Assembly: GCA_030640865.1 (NCBI GenBank)
Contig: DAOWIP010000149.1
Coordinates: forward strand, 1-6,497
Direction: 5' to 3'
DNA: 6,497 nt
Source of the DNA: Sedimentisphaerales bacterium
GTDB taxonomy: Bacteria; Planctomycetota; Phycisphaerae; Sedimentisphaerales; SM23-30
How positions within the stretch are numbered: the stretch's first letter is position 1; every line of letters starts with the position of its first letter. A program made the translations under genes and the position numbers. Below the pieces are notes generated by a model. That model searched no databases. It had not been told where the DNA came from and worked only from the letters and a program-made list of their open reading frames with translations. Below are positions 6,101 to 6,497 of the stretch, in pieces.

Positions 6101-6185
6101 ACTTTCAGGTAACTATCGTCCATAGTTTCTGAAAATGGTTATCCTCCGTGACAAGGCACAACTCATCCGGTTGTGCCTTTTTTTT
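6101..6185 (+). ncRNA. Candidate small non-coding RNA
   Basis: A compact unit of about 85 bases: a TATAAT 5 bases before it, a hairpin (TTTCAG 6103-6108 with CTGAAA 6129-6134, and inside it AACTAT 6111-6116 with ATAGTT 6122-6127, loop CGTCC), a linker ATGGTTATCCTCCGTGAC (6135-6152), and a strong intrinsic terminator. The linker holds UCCUCC (6142-6147), complementary to the GGAGGA of the flagellin ribosome site (4444-4449). This is the usual shape of a trans-acting sRNA: hairpin, open seed, terminator. It could equally be the 3' end of a long flagellin transcript. Function is inferred, no known family recognised. Confidence 0.45.
6153..6185 (+). terminator. Strong Rho-independent terminator
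   Basis: AAGGCACAAC (6153-6162), loop TCATCCG, GTTGTGCCTT (6170-6179): a perfect 10-bp stem followed by eight T (6178-6185). Plus-strand orientation. It lies 255 bases after the flagellin stop, so it ends either a long flagellin 3' UTR or the separate small transcript. It probably marks the end of the flagellar unit. Confidence 0.9.
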
Positions 6186-6301
6186 GTAATTGTTCCGCCA
6201 TGACGCCAGCGTCAAAAGTACTTTGCCACCCGACAAGCCATCCACATCGAAGACTCGGTAGCTGCCACCTAATTTAATGGTATAGGAATTTGTATTAGCC
6301 A

Positions 6302-6328
6302 CAGAGGTCTCAGAGGACTCAGAGAAAA
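6302..6328 (+). repeat. 9-bp tandem repeat (3 units)
   Basis: CAGAGGTCT (6302-6310), CAGAGGACT (6311-6319), CAGAGAAAA (6320-6328): three 9-bp units sharing CAGAG, the last degenerate. Intergenic, function unknown. Confidence 0.6.
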
Positions 6329-6447
6329 GAAACTATAAATCTCTGTAATACAATCTTGTAATTCTTTGTTTTTCATACGCGTTTTCAAGGACGTAACATT
6401 GTAACTATTTGTTTTATAAGGGCTTATCCTGAAAAACTCACGAGGCC

Positions 6448-6482
6448 AACTTTCAAGGTTTTGCAAGCGAAACCTTGGAGTT
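6448..6482. repeat. Imperfect palindrome near window end
   Basis: CAAGGTTT (6454-6461) pairs with AAACCTTG (6470-6477) around an 8-base loop, extended by AACT (6448-6451) with AGTT (6479-6482) across a small bulge. No T run on either side, so it is not a typical terminator. It may belong to an element continuing past the edge. Confidence 0.5.
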
Positions 6483-6497
6483 TAACGCTTTATGGCC

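Larger units (their letters stand above)
6186..6497. other. 312-base region without a supported gene
   Basis: After the terminator the sequence becomes more AT-rich. A 65-codon minus-strand frame crosses 6302-6105 but starts at GTG without a clear ribosome site and overlaps the terminator. Also present are a 9-bp tandem repeat (6302-6328) and a hairpin near the edge (6448-6482). I see no tRNA, CRISPR or insertion-sequence ends. Confidence 0.6.

Overview
The window is one co-directional stretch of a bacterial flagellar filament locus, all on the + strand: the 3' part of flgK (hook-filament junction protein 1), flgL (junction protein 2), fliW, csrA and a flagellin gene, then about 600 bases without a convincing protein gene. 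The flagellin ends, the enlarged FlgL with repeated flagellin-hook IN motifs and the fliW-csrA-flagellin order look most like Planctomycetota (perhaps Phycisphaerae). This is judged from memory of family sequences; another deep lineage with FliW/CsrA cannot be excluded.

Layout: 1-1232 flgK (5' end outside the window); 1233-1424 a repeat-rich gap with two arrays of 7-bp AGAANNN units and a palindrome, the second array running into the flgL start codon; 1425-3389 flgL; 3390-3477 fliW leader; 3478-3930 fliW; 3931-4120 a hairpin-rich csrA leader; 4121-4390 csrA; 4391-4455 flagellin leader with three CsrA-type GGA motifs; 4456-5898 flagellin; 5899-6497 non-coding, with a cloverleaf-like block, a purine tract, a small-RNA-like unit ending in a strong intrinsic terminator, a 9-bp repeat and a terminal hairpin.

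How the genes work together: FlgK and FlgL form the adaptor between hook and filament, and flagellin polymerises beyond them. CsrA is expected to bind GGA motifs in the flagellin leader and block translation. FliW binds flagellin and CsrA, so that flagellin secretion frees FliW to titrate CsrA (the partner switch worked out in Bacillus subtilis). The leader sequences here fit that circuit.

The least ordinary parts lie between and after the genes: the heptamer arrays that supply the flgL ribosome site and start, a 37-bp palindrome-containing repeat present in opposite orientations on both sides of flgL-fliW-csrA-flagellin, and a compact candidate non-coding RNA at about 6101-6185.
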